Shown here: piece by piece, positions 44,715 through 53,912 of the stretch
How the letters are laid out: every line of letters starts with the position of its first letter
How positions within the stretch are numbered: position 1 is the stretch's first letter
Assembly (NCBI GenBank): GCA_002712005.1
Contig: PASP01000009.1
Coordinates: forward strand, 136,927 to 200,926
Source: Halobacteriovoraceae bacterium
Lineage (GTDB): Bacteria > Bdellovibrionota > Bacteriovoracia > Bacteriovoracales > Bacteriovoracaceae
Direction of reading: 5' to 3'
DNA length: 64,000 nt
Translations under genes and position numbers: made by a program
Notes under the pieces: model-generated
The model's input: the letters and a program-made list of their open reading frames with translations, nothing else
The model's database searches: none
Told to the model about the DNA's origin: nothing

Positions 44715-45353
44715 TTAGTTTCTACTGGGACTTAAGCGAAGTGCGCTACGGCTAAATTTCTCATGGATCGTTCTATTCCATGTGCGAATGATTTTTCCAG
44801 ATGCACTATCGACATAGGCATTGTACCCATAGTGTTGACCTTCAGGAGATTGTAGCTTTATCGCCACATGCTCTACCATAAGATATTTTCCTTTGTGTTT
44901 TATGAGGGCGCTATTTTCCCTCTTTATCACACTTAGGGTTTTCGGTCGAAGAAACCTGAGTAGGTTCTTACCTAATTCTTCTTTCCATTCAGGATTATAC
45001 TCATTATCAATTTCTGAACTCAGCGGTCTTGCTCCTATACCTTTCCAAGGCCTTAAATTAGGATCCTTCTCGGGGGTTGTTTTTTGAGAAGCTACGGAGC
45101 GCTTCTTGGATTCATGAGAATCATGGGAGTGATCATCCTCATCGAGTTTAAAATCTTTTCTTTCTTTCTCTGTGGTGGGGTAACTTTTAATTTCTTTATT
45201 GGAAACCTTATTAAAAGTTTTCCACTTATTTTCAGCTTCCCTATGGTTCATGGCCATCTCTTGATTGCCTTGCCAGCGTAGATAAGAAAAAGCACCAATG
45301 CTTAAAAAGAGTAAGCAAGTGCAGAGAAATATAAGTTTAAGTTGTTTCTTCAT
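44715..45353 (-). CDS. Membrane-anchored protein with a PepSY-like C-terminus
   Basis: A 212-residue protein with an N-terminal hydrophobic segment (KLIFLCTCLLFLSIGAFSYL), a charged disordered linker with a His/Asp run (DEDDHSHDSHESKK), and a C-terminal domain ending YNAYVDSASGKIIRTWNRTI. That ending matches the PepSY pattern ('Y...VDa.TG.v'), found in inhibitory propeptides of thermolysin-type proteases. It starts three bases after the stop of the metalloprotease-like lipoprotein, without its own clear ribosome binding site, so it is translationally coupled. It may inhibit or chaperone that protease. Confidence 0.6.
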   Translation of the reverse strand: MKKQLKLIFLCTCLLFLSIGAFSYLRWQGNQEMAMNHREAENKWKTFNKVSNKEIKSYPTTEKERKDFKLDEDDHSHDSHESKKRSVASQKTTPEKDPNLRPWKGIGARPLSSEIDNEYNPEWKEELGKNLLRFLRPKTLSVIKRENSALIKHKGKYLMVEHVAIKLQSPEGQHYGYNAYVDSASGKIIRTWNRTIHEKFSRSALRLSPSRN

Positions 45354-45356
45354 AGA

Positions 45357-47843
45357 TTAATCAATTACCGTAAATTGAAAGTTAATAAGTTTAAAGGGTT
45401 TAGCTCCTGAAAATTCATAGTCGAGATAATCATCTTGAGCGTTATCTTCATCGTGATAACAATCATCACAATTGGTGAAACGGGCTCTCATGCGACAATT
45501 AAAAGTTGTTCCAGGAGGGATAGATGGATTGATCTCCATAAAAATAACATTACTGGTTGTAAAGGTAGGTGTCCCGGTTGTGGTATTCTTTAGGGTTTCT
45601 GTCCAGGTGCTCTTTGGGTTGAGTTTCGAAAAGTATGCTTGATCTCCACCTTTAATAACTCGAACAAGGCAATCATTGAGAGAATCTGATCCTCCAAGAC
45701 ACTTATTAGCAGAGAGTCCCATTTCTTGGCGATAGAGGTTTTGATTTACCCATTTTGTAGCATCTGCATCTGAGTATTCTACAAAACAAACTGGAGCCAA
45801 TTCTTCATCAGGCTCATTGAAGCTATCCTTACCATTATAGCGGGTTACGTAGTCGCAGCCTCCCTGTACACCTTCGTCACTTGAGAGATTGGCGGCTCCT
45901 TCTGAATCGAGAGGGAAGTTGTCTCCTAGATTATTACAGGGCTTCTTATCTTTAAAGTGATCCCAATCATTGGCCAATACTTGTATTCCACCCATAGGTG
46001 AGTTTGAATTATTATATAAATTGAGTGCTATCCCAACCACCTCTCCTGGAGAGATTTGGGCATTTCCATTATTGTAGGCAAAGCTATCATCAATTTGTTC
46101 CGATATGCTGGTAATCTGGCCACTTAGAATAAGAGATTCTATTGCCGAGAGAATATCGGCCTGTCCATCAATAACAAAGGCACTGGCAGAGTCCGCTCTC
46201 TCATCGAGTTTTAACATATTCTTATCGATGAGAACTGTATTGACTCGGTTGGTATTTGTAACACTGGTATGAGTTCCACTATGACCGGAATTCATATTAT
46301 TACCATCTTGATTATAGGTTCTAAAGAGAAGAAGCCCATAGCGATCAAGTAGAAGTTCATACTCATCGCGATCATAGGCGAGACCATTACACATGCCAAA
46401 GGCATTATTTCCCAGAGTTTGAAGGAAGTATTTAGAAAAGGTCTGAAAGAAGCTTCTATAGTTGATAGGCTTAACTAAGTTTATCCATTCAAGTGCATTT
46501 TCAGGATCGAGATTAACTTTATAATCATTGGGATCATTGGATAGATCTCCAAAGCCTGTCGCTGTTTGATCACCAAGTTCGGCCAGAGTTTCAAATACAA
46601 GGTGCATCGTCATATTCTTAGCATTTTCTTTTGTCATCCCACAGTGATAGAGACTATCTGCATATGAATAGGCTTCATTGGTTCCATCTTCATCTTTATC
46701 AGCGTAGTAAACTCCGTAATCACTATCCACAAGATTCTTGGCCAATAGGCTAGTATAGAATGCGTGAAGAAAGTGGGAGGCAATTTGTCCACTATAGTGA
46801 ACGTCCTCGTAAGGCACGTTGGGTTCATTGGGATCATAGTTTACAAACTCTGGGTAGGATAGTCTTCCCGAGCTACCAAGATTGATTCCTGGTGCGTGAA
46901 GAGAATCATCTTCTGTCATTGGACGACTTTGCCCGATATAGCGACCTAAGCCCCATTCTGCAAAGTGAGTTCTTTCTGTCATATAGAATGAATAGAAGTC
47001 GGAAAGGCCTTCACCAATAGATCCTGCTTCATCATAGAAGACTTGTCCCAATGAAGAGTCCACATCAATATCCATTTCATGGGCACGGTGGCGCATATTG
47101 ATATTGATATGAGTGTAAGCATGACCTAGTTCATGGTAGGTAATCGTAGGGTCTGTTGCCATATAGAGCGCAGTAGAAATCGCAGTGATGGATCCAAGGC
47201 AAACAGATTTTGAAGAAGGATCGTAATAAGCATTATTTTCTGCATCACAATCGGCGTAGCCTTTGAGTAAACCTGACTTATACCAAAAGGGAATATCATC
47301 TGATAGGGTAAGCTCGTAGGGGATGGCCGAGTTGTATCCATATCCCTGAGAAATATCATAAGACCACTCTAGACTATTGTGGAATCTCTCTGTCATATCT
47401 CGCATATTTCCGAAAGTTTGAACTTGAAGAAATTCTTCGGTTTGGGTACTAGGATTGAAGGCCCAACGATTTTCTGTTGCTGATAGGTAGCCAGATGACT
47501 CATCTTCTTTGACTTCAAAACATTTTGATATCTGTTGCGATCCAAAGTTACAGGATCCAATAAGAAATTGGTTATTGGTGATAAATTTTTGATCAGAATC
47601 AAGATGAAGAGATAAACTCTCACTTGTGCTTAAGTTGTAATTACCAGAATTGATGATGGGATTATCAAAGAAATATCTACCGTAGTTAGGATTTACAGTA
47701 TATGTTGCATTGGATACAGATCCCCCTGATGATTTCTTACTTTGTCCACTTTGAGAGGGAAGGCAAGAAGTCAGTAAGGGGAGTATAAGGCCCAATAGAT
47801 AGGCCTTTTCCCAATTTAATTTTAATTTCGAGTCCGTCCTCAT
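45357..47843 (-). CDS. Thermolysin-like (M4/M36-type) metalloprotease lipoprotein
   Basis: An 828-residue putative lipoprotein (lipobox LTSC near residue 27). The zinc motif is YHELGHAYTH, with His237, Glu238 and His241. A GEGLSDF segment with Glu278 follows 41 residues after His237, at the place and in the form of the third zinc ligand of gluzincins. The upstream part contains Ser/Asn-rich beta segments and the downstream part a large Asn/Asp-rich region, with Cys pairs near the C-terminus (NCRMRARFTNCDDCYHD). The overall length is larger than thermolysin. It is anchored to the outer membrane or exposed. The PepSY-like partner follows immediately. Confidence 0.75.
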   Translation of the reverse strand: MRTDSKLKLNWEKAYLLGLILPLLTSCLPSQSGQSKKSSGGSVSNATYTVNPNYGRYFFDNPIINSGNYNLSTSESLSLHLDSDQKFITNNQFLIGSCNFGSQQISKCFEVKEDESSGYLSATENRWAFNPSTQTEEFLQVQTFGNMRDMTERFHNSLEWSYDISQGYGYNSAIPYELTLSDDIPFWYKSGLLKGYADCDAENNAYYDPSSKSVCLGSITAISTALYMATDPTITYHELGHAYTHININMRHRAHEMDIDVDSSLGQVFYDEAGSIGEGLSDFYSFYMTERTHFAEWGLGRYIGQSRPMTEDDSLHAPGINLGSSGRLSYPEFVNYDPNEPNVPYEDVHYSGQIASHFLHAFYTSLLAKNLVDSDYGVYYADKDEDGTNEAYSYADSLYHCGMTKENAKNMTMHLVFETLAELGDQTATGFGDLSNDPNDYKVNLDPENALEWINLVKPINYRSFFQTFSKYFLQTLGNNAFGMCNGLAYDRDEYELLLDRYGLLLFRTYNQDGNNMNSGHSGTHTSVTNTNRVNTVLIDKNMLKLDERADSASAFVIDGQADILSAIESLILSGQITSISEQIDDSFAYNNGNAQISPGEVVGIALNLYNNSNSPMGGIQVLANDWDHFKDKKPCNNLGDNFPLDSEGAANLSSDEGVQGGCDYVTRYNGKDSFNEPDEELAPVCFVEYSDADATKWVNQNLYRQEMGLSANKCLGGSDSLNDCLVRVIKGGDQAYFSKLNPKSTWTETLKNTTTGTPTFTTSNVIFMEINPSIPPGTTFNCRMRARFTNCDDCYHDEDNAQDDYLDYEFSGAKPFKLINFQFTVID

Positions 47844-47883
47844 AAGGTTTTATTCCTTTGTAACCTTAATTATTATTCTATTC

Positions 47884-50800
47884 CTATTGACCGAAAGTGC
47901 TCCCCCCGCCGATACCTAGGATCGCTTGAGCAGCATTACTTAATCCACTAAAGATATTGCCACCCATTGCGCCATTATTTCCTTGTTGGGCCATACAAGG
48001 CACACCATTCATTTGCTCACCAATTCTTCCCGAGTCACTCGTTGTTACGGAGTCATTGATAGAAGCAATGGCCCTGGCCACGGTTTTAGCCGTTTCATTA
48101 GAAGAGCGAAAAGGCTGACTTGAGTTTCTCTCTTTACAGTCATCATGATCTTCTGAACCAGGAGTAAGGTCCGCACATTTTGTAGCCACATTAATTTCAG
48201 ATTCAACAAGATAGCGGTTACAGAAACTAAGTTCATCCCATTTCTCATAGTCCGCTTTAGTAGAGTCAGAAAGTTTCTCGACATCAACATCTTCGGGTTT
48301 TGAGTAACCTTCACTCATATTTGAGATACCACTAATCACTTGAGAAAGAGTGTTTCTATAATAAGTTGATCTTCTAAATTCACGTGAAAATGACGGTCTT
48401 TCAGAAGGATCTTCAAAGAATCTTTCGAGCTCTTTTTGATCATCATTAGAAATATTTCCAGGTAGACTGGCAAAGACCTGATCTCCAAGTGATTGGATAA
48501 AGTCTTTATTATCTTCTTCAGTTTTAAACTCATCACAAGCAAGACCTAAGTCATCAAACATGATTTCTTCAGAAGTAGGGGCGTCATTATCATCAGAACT
48601 TGAAGTGTCTGAGCTATTTTGACCTTCATTATTGGCCGAATTACAGAAGTTCTTATATTGAATGGCCTGGGCTTTGATCGCTCCAGAATTTGCTAAGAAT
48701 TGTGAACTCACATTCATGGCATCTTCATAGAGTCCGTCAGCATCTCCACATCCTGCGGCAGGGGTTGTCGCCATGGCCGTATACTTTTGGCAAAAGTTAA
48801 GAGCATCATTATAGGTTTCGGCCATTTGATTATTGGCCTCAGTTGCTGCTTGGTTATAGGCTTGTTCAGCAGCAGAACACTCTTCTTTAAGAGAAGTCCA
48901 TTTGCTATATTCACTTTGCATATTGGAAGATTGATCAGCGATATAGTCACCAATTTCACTGGCAACTTTATCTCCTTGCTTGGCCAACATATCTTTCATA
49001 GAGGCCAACTTCTTTTCAAGATCATCTAAGCTTGCCAACTCTTCTCCACCACGTAGAGCGACCCCAAGAGAAGCCACCATCATTTCCTCTGGCATCTCAA
49101 CAAAGAGGTCAGCAGGGAACTCGTAAGCGGCACCTGGGATATATTGCTTGATATATTCAGCATCAGCTATAACTTGAGCTTTGATTTGATTGAGAAGTTG
49201 TTGTTGTTGGGCAATAACTCCACTAACAAGAGAGTTGTAGTTGGCCGCATGGGCTTTCATTTCTACTTCTTTCTTGGCAATGATCGTTTCTGCTTCTTTG
49301 TAACAAGAATTGATTTGATTGGCACAAGTTGTAGCATTCGATACACAGAAGTTAGGTGAAGAAGGCTCTAAGTCAACCGTTCCCTCTTCCGAACCAAATT
49401 GACAACGATCTGTCTTTGGTTGAATTCCTTCACAATTGACCACACGATTATAAAGGGAAGTGGCCAACTCATTTTGAAATTTTGATTCTAAGTTAAGGGC
49501 CTTCTTAATGGCCTTCTCTGCTTTAGCAATTCTATCAGCATAAGTTGAATTATCGGTTGCTCTCTTACTCGAATCGGTAGAGAAGGTATCATCTTGATTA
49601 ATACGAGCTTCACAAGCATCAATTTGACTTTGGTAGAGACCATAAGGAGTCATCGTCACTCCTTGGGCATCTGCATTTTGCATTTTGATATATATATTTC
49701 CTACACCAAAACGAGAGTCTAATTGAGCAATGGCATCCATTTTATCTTCAATGAAAGCATCGGAATCGAGGATATTCTTCAAGGCCTGACGATAATTGGC
49801 AAGAGTTGTGGAAGATCCACCTTCAGCCTTTGAGCGCAGTCCATTTAGAATTTGATCAGTTGAGAGTCCTAGTCCAATTGTATTACTAGAACCATTTACA
49901 CAGGCAGTGATGGCCTCTTTCTTAAAATATTCGTAAGCACCTTTACTGAAGTTAGAATATTTATCCTGAAAGTTTCCATCAAAGTCATCCAATTGGAGAT
50001 TAAAATTTACATCCTTAAGGTCATCTTGGATGAGTTTAAATTCACGATTAAAATTACTCACCTTAGCTGAAAGAATATTAGAGATAGATCCAAATTGAGT
50101 ACTGGAACCACTCTCTAGAAGGGCTGAGTTGATGGCCGAAGTAAGAGACTCTTGGCTTCCGGCAATCGCCAGACCATTTTTAGAAATCTCATTCTTAATC
50201 GCATCGATCTGTGACTTAACTTCTGAAACGTAGCTATTTTTGTTATTAAGAAATTTTCCCGCTGACTGATTATTTTCTTCAGATTCATTGCGGATACCTG
50301 TGAAACCTTGTTGAACAGTTTGGAGTTTTCCTTTCGCTCCATAGAATTGTTGACATTGAGGAGAGAACTCAGAAATCAAATTCTTATTCTTATCTGTTTC
50401 GTTACTTGGATTCCCGTAGAGCTCTGCTCTTGTTGATTCCATTTCCTCTTTTATTTTCGTGATATTTTGCTTGAATTGCTGATTGGCCACTTTTACCTGA
50501 GTGATCTTAGATTCAAGATTGTTGAGCATATCTTGTAGGGTGGACTCCGTATTTTTGAGAGAGTCTTCTAGACATTGAATCCCTTTGGGAGTTCTTGAGT
50601 TTTGTCCAATGGACATCATATCTTCAAAGGTTGATTCATTTTCAATCGCCAATGCTTTGAATTGTTGGATACGGCTAACTCCTGCAGTATCTCCTGGTGC
50701 TGGCATGGTACAAGCATTTTCAGGATAATTCGTTACCCCTGGCAGTACAGGACAGTTAGGGAAGTACTTAGAGGGAACGGGCTGCACGGTAAGAGATTGC

Positions 50801-51051
50801 ATTTGGGCCTGAAGCTGGGCCTGCTGCATTTGTTGTTGTCTTTGTTGTTGTAGGCCTTGGACGATTTGTCCTGCCATTTGGATACCTTGGCCAATTCCAT
50901 CTAGAACACCATCAGCATCAACTGCATAAGCGCTTGGAACATAGAGAAGAGACCAACACGTTACGTGAATGGTACTTGCTTTGATCAATTTTTTCATAAG
51001 GCCTTGTTTCTTAGTTTCTTTTCTTAGGTTTGGCCTTTGCTTGTGCTTCAT
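47884..51051 (-). CDS. Large secreted coiled-coil protein, unknown function (1055 residues)
   Basis: Not recognised. A long basic n-region precedes the signal peptide (hydrophobic part ASTIHVTCWSLLYVPSAYA, near 25-43). Residues about 55-90 are a Gln-rich run (LQQQRQQQMQQAQLQAQM). The rest is Asn, Ser and Glu-rich and helical, with repeated coiled-coil stretches and scattered Cys. The ATG at 51051 has GAGGTAAAGAA before it; an ATG at 50997 is an alternative. Its general style resembles the 1149-residue protein at 26 kb (helical, Asn-rich, about 1000 residues), but I see no sequence match. It is probably an exported envelope or prey-contact protein. Confidence 0.7.
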   Translation of the reverse strand: MKHKQRPNLRKETKKQGLMKKLIKASTIHVTCWSLLYVPSAYAVDADGVLDGIGQGIQMAGQIVQGLQQQRQQQMQQAQLQAQMQSLTVQPVPSKYFPNCPVLPGVTNYPENACTMPAPGDTAGVSRIQQFKALAIENESTFEDMMSIGQNSRTPKGIQCLEDSLKNTESTLQDMLNNLESKITQVKVANQQFKQNITKIKEEMESTRAELYGNPSNETDKNKNLISEFSPQCQQFYGAKGKLQTVQQGFTGIRNESEENNQSAGKFLNNKNSYVSEVKSQIDAIKNEISKNGLAIAGSQESLTSAINSALLESGSSTQFGSISNILSAKVSNFNREFKLIQDDLKDVNFNLQLDDFDGNFQDKYSNFSKGAYEYFKKEAITACVNGSSNTIGLGLSTDQILNGLRSKAEGGSSTTLANYRQALKNILDSDAFIEDKMDAIAQLDSRFGVGNIYIKMQNADAQGVTMTPYGLYQSQIDACEARINQDDTFSTDSSKRATDNSTYADRIAKAEKAIKKALNLESKFQNELATSLYNRVVNCEGIQPKTDRCQFGSEEGTVDLEPSSPNFCVSNATTCANQINSCYKEAETIIAKKEVEMKAHAANYNSLVSGVIAQQQQLLNQIKAQVIADAEYIKQYIPGAAYEFPADLFVEMPEEMMVASLGVALRGGEELASLDDLEKKLASMKDMLAKQGDKVASEIGDYIADQSSNMQSEYSKWTSLKEECSAAEQAYNQAATEANNQMAETYNDALNFCQKYTAMATTPAAGCGDADGLYEDAMNVSSQFLANSGAIKAQAIQYKNFCNSANNEGQNSSDTSSSDDNDAPTSEEIMFDDLGLACDEFKTEEDNKDFIQSLGDQVFASLPGNISNDDQKELERFFEDPSERPSFSREFRRSTYYRNTLSQVISGISNMSEGYSKPEDVDVEKLSDSTKADYEKWDELSFCNRYLVESEINVATKCADLTPGSEDHDDCKERNSSQPFRSSNETAKTVARAIASINDSVTTSDSGRIGEQMNGVPCMAQQGNNGAMGGNIFSGLSNAAQAILGIGGGSTFGQ

Positions 51052-51354
51052 TTCTTTACCTCTTCTGCAGTGAAAAAGTCCTAGCTTTCGGTACTTTATC
51101 GGTCGAACAGCAACTAAAATTAATAACTATGCTGACTTCTATTTTAATATGAGAACCGAAAAACTCGGTTATTAATCGGCTTTTACAGCTATTCCTTGGC
51201 AAAACAGTCAAATTCCGTAGAATTGAAGATGAATTTTCAGTAACTTCTGTAGATTAACTTAAAATTGTTTATTTTTAGGGATTGCCATTTATTTGGGTCA
51301 CTAAGCCTCTAAAAGTTGAGAATTAATGAACTTGAGCACAAAAGAGAGGAATCA
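51052..51354. promoter_or_regulatory. Divergent intergenic region
   Basis: About 300 bases between divergent genes. AACCGA-AAAAC-TCGGTT (51154-51170) forms a small perfect hairpin. GAGGT (about 51060) and AGAGGA (51345-51350) are the ribosome binding sites of the flanking genes. No -35/-10 pair stands out and there is no RNA gene that I can see. Confidence 0.35.
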
Positions 51355-53094
51355 TTGAAAAAGCCATGGAAAGCTCCTGGTCTCAAATTAACTGGACCTA
51401 TTGACCGATTTGTTGTTTTCTTGGGAAATTTATCATTAGGTTCCTTCGTCTCTCATTACTTACTCTCTTTTAAACCTTTCCGTGACCTGGAAAGTTCATT
51501 AGTTGAGATTTTTACACCGGTTGCAAATCTTCTCTTTCTCCCTTCTGAAGTTGTTAGTTATCTCCCGATGGTCTTTATCATTTCACAGGCCATTATATTC
51601 CTGAGCACTTTGCTTTGGGGGCGAAGTCTCTTTGAGATGATTGCCGGTATGAAAAATTCAGGGCCCTGGTGGTGGCAAAGAATAGGAGCGGGTGCAAGAT
51701 CCATTGCCCATATTTTTTTGGGACCTTTTCTTATTTTTGATCTTCCTCTTCTTATTCAATCTCCCTCTTTAAAGGAGAGAATTTTTGGAAGCTATAGTTT
51801 AGTAGGTAAGGGAGGGGCTTCATTAAGATTACTTCTTATTGTTCCTTTCTTTCTCGTCTTTACTCTTATGGCCCCTTTAATGACAAATTTAGAGCTTCTT
51901 CAGGGACATAAAGTTACTATGGAGAAGATGGAAAAGGGAAAACTTGAAAAGGGACAAAGTTTCTCGTCTTATAAAGAAGTAAAGAGTGATCTCTTTCATG
52001 TAAAAAGTTTTACTTCCTTTGCCAATGGAGAGTTTTGGCCTATTCCTGATTATGATCGAATTAGGGCCCGCAAGAAAAAGAAAATCTCTCCCAGTCTGCT
52101 CATTTATAGTTCCAAGAATAAAAGTTCAGGCCATTGGCGTATCAAAAAGCAAATCTCACTGCTAAGCTTATTATCTTTGGGAAAAAGGGGGAATCCTTTA
52201 TTTTCTCTTCACTTTCCTCATCTTAATTCAGCACTTGAACTCTATAAGCAAAATCCCTCGGCATTTAAAAAGAAAGATGCCCTATCAAAAGAGCGTCTCG
52301 ACGATCTCTTTTCTCCAGATTTAAAAAAAGAAATTCAGAAGTTTTTTAAAGTTAGTTTTGAGTTGGGCTCAGATAATATTGTAGGTCACACTCTAAACTA
52401 CGGTCCTTTTATGCGAGGTTTTTTAGAGGTAAGACAGGCGGTTACAGGACTTCTTCCCAAAGGGGGAGAGATAGAAGTTGATCTTATCGAAGTAGGAAAT
52501 CAAGTCTTTTTAAGATTTAGACAAAATCACGATGAAAAATCCATTTTAGGCAAGAGTGTCACTGAAACGTATTTATCACTAGGGAGTGAGCATGCTCTCT
52601 TATTTGAATTGGGTTGGGAAAAGAGCCTGTCGGGTGCCATTGCGGCCAAAACATTTAGAGAAACGATTCTCTCTCAATCGGAGTGGTTCTTTGATTATAA
52701 GAATCTCTTCAAAGAAAGATTATCAAAACGCCTTGATGATTGGGGCAAGGAAGCAGCTCTTTATATATTAGATTTACTGGTTGAAAAAGAGCTATCCAAT
52801 AGGGAACAAGATCTTTTGGAAAGACTCATGTATCGTTTCTATTTCGACCTCTGTAGAGAGGCCATCAAGTCCTCTGATGATAATTTCTATCAACTCGTTA
52901 AGAAAAATTATGAGCGTCTATCTTCTTTTATTGAATATAAGAATACTCTTGAAGATAAAGATGCACACTTTAGTGACAACTTTAATTCAAGTTGGAAATT
53001 CTTATGGAATGCTTTAAGACTTAAAAAAGATGAATTCTTTGAAGAAAATGAATCGATCTTAAAGGAAAGCACTTCTGTGGATAGGGTCAATTAA
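51355..53094 (+). CDS. RDD-like membrane protein with a large C-terminal region
   Basis: A 579-residue protein. The N-terminal 190 residues have about four hydrophobic segments. TLLWGRSLFEMIAGM, then WWWQRIGAGARSIAHIFLGP, resemble the RDD membrane domain ('G.S.....G.' then conserved Arg). The remaining 390 residues are soluble, charged and not recognised. The start is TTG at 51355: AGAGGA is five bases upstream, and the first codon gives a Lys-rich N-terminus. The stop is two bases before uppP, so the pair is an operon linked to envelope lipid recycling. Confidence 0.65.
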   Translation: MKKPWKAPGLKLTGPIDRFVVFLGNLSLGSFVSHYLLSFKPFRDLESSLVEIFTPVANLLFLPSEVVSYLPMVFIISQAIIFLSTLLWGRSLFEMIAGMKNSGPWWWQRIGAGARSIAHIFLGPFLIFDLPLLIQSPSLKERIFGSYSLVGKGGASLRLLLIVPFFLVFTLMAPLMTNLELLQGHKVTMEKMEKGKLEKGQSFSSYKEVKSDLFHVKSFTSFANGEFWPIPDYDRIRARKKKKISPSLLIYSSKNKSSGHWRIKKQISLLSLLSLGKRGNPLFSLHFPHLNSALELYKQNPSAFKKKDALSKERLDDLFSPDLKKEIQKFFKVSFELGSDNIVGHTLNYGPFMRGFLEVRQAVTGLLPKGGEIEVDLIEVGNQVFLRFRQNHDEKSILGKSVTETYLSLGSEHALLFELGWEKSLSGAIAAKTFRETILSQSEWFFDYKNLFKERLSKRLDDWGKEAALYILDLLVEKELSNREQDLLERLMYRFYFDLCREAIKSSDDNFYQLVKKNYERLSSFIEYKNTLEDKDAHFSDNFNSSWKFLWNALRLKKDEFFEENESILKESTSVDRVN

Positions 53095-53096
53095 CT

Positions 53097-53912
53097 ATGG
53101 AATTTATTTCGGCAATTATTTATGGAATTATTCAAGGACTGACTGAATTTCTTCCCGTGAGTTCAAGTGGGCATTTGGCCTTACTTCCTCATATATTAGA
53201 AATTGATGACCCTGGGGTACTCTTTGACTTATCCATGCATGTGGGAACGGCCCTCTCTATTTTGATTTACTTCTTTAAAGATATAAAGCTTCTCTTCGTT
53301 CAAAGCTCTCATCTTTTAACAGATGCTCTAAGAGGAAAGGGGATTGATCATAAGAACTCTTGGGCGTTTAATATGATCATTTCAACGATAACCACTGTGA
53401 TCTTTATTTTTATCTTAAAACCACTGGCCTTCCAATATGGGAGAAATCCCTTTTCCATGGTGATTACTCTAAGTGCTTTTGGCTTCTTTATGTTTATAGC
53501 AGATACCTTTAAAAAGGATACTGATCATCTTTATATGAACCGTATTCAGTGGGGAAAATCTTTTTGGATTGGACTTTTTCAAGCCTTGGCCATTTTTCCT
53601 GGTGTGAGTAGAAGTGGAAGTACTCTTACTGTTTCAAGACAATTGGGCCTAGGCCGAGAGGAAGCTACTCGCTTTAGCTTTCTTCTCTCCCTTCCCATTA
53701 TCTTTGCCGGGTTCTTCTATAAATTACCTGAGATCTTCAAAGGGGATATTCATTTTGATTTCGTCTCTCTCTTTTTGGGAATTGCTGTTTCTTTCGTCGT
53801 GGGACTTCTCACGATTCACTATTTCTTAAAATTTATTAAAAAGATTGGACTTCTCTATTTTTCTATCTATCGATTAATTCTTGCTCTCTTTGTCTATTAC
53901 TATCTTGTTTAA
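53097..53912 (+). CDS. uppP: Undecaprenyl-diphosphatase
   Basis: A 271-residue polytopic membrane enzyme recycling undecaprenyl diphosphate for peptidoglycan and other glycans. GIIQGLTEFLPVSSSGHL (11-28, the catalytic Glu/Ser/His region) and IFPGVSRSGSTLTVSRQLG (about 165-183, with the catalytic Arg) are intact. Its length is normal. It is transcribed after the RDD-like gene with a two-base gap, and its last four bases overlap the convergent giant lipoprotein gene. Confidence 0.96.
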   Translation: MEFISAIIYGIIQGLTEFLPVSSSGHLALLPHILEIDDPGVLFDLSMHVGTALSILIYFFKDIKLLFVQSSHLLTDALRGKGIDHKNSWAFNMIISTITTVIFIFILKPLAFQYGRNPFSMVITLSAFGFFMFIADTFKKDTDHLYMNRIQWGKSFWIGLFQALAIFPGVSRSGSTLTVSRQLGLGREEATRFSFLLSLPIIFAGFFYKLPEIFKGDIHFDFVSLFLGIAVSFVVGLLTIHYFLKFIKKIGLLYFSIYRLILALFVYYYLV

